Assembly: GCF_003993795.1 (NCBI RefSeq)
Contig: NZ_RWKV01000001.1
Coordinates: 230,599 to 294,598 of the forward strand
Reading direction: 5' to 3'
Origin: Aquabacter cavernae
GTDB taxonomy: Bacteria > Pseudomonadota > Alphaproteobacteria > Rhizobiales > Xanthobacteraceae
DNA length: 64,000 bases
Part shown: positions 63,862 to 64,000 of the stretch, piece by piece
Layout: every line of letters begins with the position of its first letter
Position numbering within the stretch: the first letter of the stretch is position 1
Position numbers and translations under genes: made by a program
Notes under the pieces: generated by a model
The model's database searches: none
Told to the model about the DNA's origin: nothing
What the model saw: the letters and a program-made list of their open reading frames with translations, nothing else

Positions 63862-64000
63862 TTATATATCGGCGCCGCATCCAGGGTCTGTGACAAGCTC
63901 GATGCCCGCGCTCGCAAAGATGGTCCTTATAGTACGCTCGTCCAGGTCCGGATCTCGCTTTAGGCGGCCGGCGGAAGTGCGGCTGAGCTTTTGGTAATCA
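63862..64000 (-). CDS. partial gene at the right edge, possible regulator C-terminus
   Basis: On the minus strand the frame is open from the edge to a TAA at 63862, giving 45 residues ending TIRTIFASAGIELVTDPGCG then ADI. The ending resembles the C-terminus of small helix-turn-helix regulators, where a FxxAGIEL pattern is common. The N-terminus is outside the window, so the call is tentative. Confidence 0.4.
   Translation of the reverse strand, partial: DYQKLSRTSAGRLKRDPDLDERTIRTIFASAGIELVTDPGCGADI

Noticed and set aside
1-64000. CRISPR array, complete tRNA or rRNA gene
   Set aside because: I saw no regularly spaced repeats, no rRNA sequence and only partial tRNA-Gly 3' ends at 15850 and 52344.

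Overview
The window looks like chromosomal DNA of a high-GC alphaproteobacterium of the order Hyphomicrobiales (Rhizobiales). The evidence is a full-length cyclic beta-1,2-glucan synthase, YciF-type and DUF1488 stress genes, a Liv-type ABC transporter and the general gene style. I cannot name the species from the sequence.

Bases 1-15,800 read as chromosomal backbone. On the minus strand a lipase-like hydrolase and a phospholipase D-like protein are followed by an HNH-like protein that runs off the left edge. A DUF2252 gene lies opposite them. Next comes a catabolic operon for an unknown substrate, probably a sugar acid. Its order is FAD oxidoreductase, IlvD/Edd dehydratase, periplasmic binding protein, LivG, LivF and a fused LivHM permease. 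A divergent LacI-type regulator flanks it, with two perfect GTTAGCGCTAAC operators in the intergenic region. Debris follows: an autotransporter remnant, a TonB-receptor remnant and an integrase tail.

Bases 15,850-52,365 look like one integrated element (element 1). The ends share a 22-bp direct repeat that is the 3' end of a tRNA-Gly gene, and both ends carry a near-identical arm-type repeat. A tyrosine integrase sits beside the right end, followed leftwards by an AlpA-type regulator, an unknown gene and a small protein with all three HUH replication-initiator motifs. A 27-bp-arm inverted repeat lies upstream of that gene. Cargo falls into two blocks. 16-35 kb holds secreted and membrane proteins, stress proteins, a PHB-depolymerase-family esterase, a cold-shock protein and the 2,847-residue glucan synthase. 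36.4-48.8 kb is a defence and conflict block: ParDE, an orphan RES protein, a complete ABC-three-component operon, an AAA ATPase plus HNH pair, a broken HEPN gene, an intact Abi/HEPN gene, a DEDDh exonuclease and a serine recombinase.

Bases 52,390 to the right edge belong to a second element (element 2), apparently integrated in the same tRNA-Gly. The 45-bp 3' half of a tRNA-Gly(CCC), cut at the anticodon loop, marks the junction, so the intact tRNA should lie beyond base 64,000. This element carries HK97-type portal, protease, capsid, connector, and small and large terminase genes. It also has an unusual HNH-plus-P-loop-kinase fusion and an anti-phage dCTP deaminase. No tail genes are visible. 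This resembles a capsid-forming phage satellite, but a remnant prophage cannot be excluded because the right end is outside the window.
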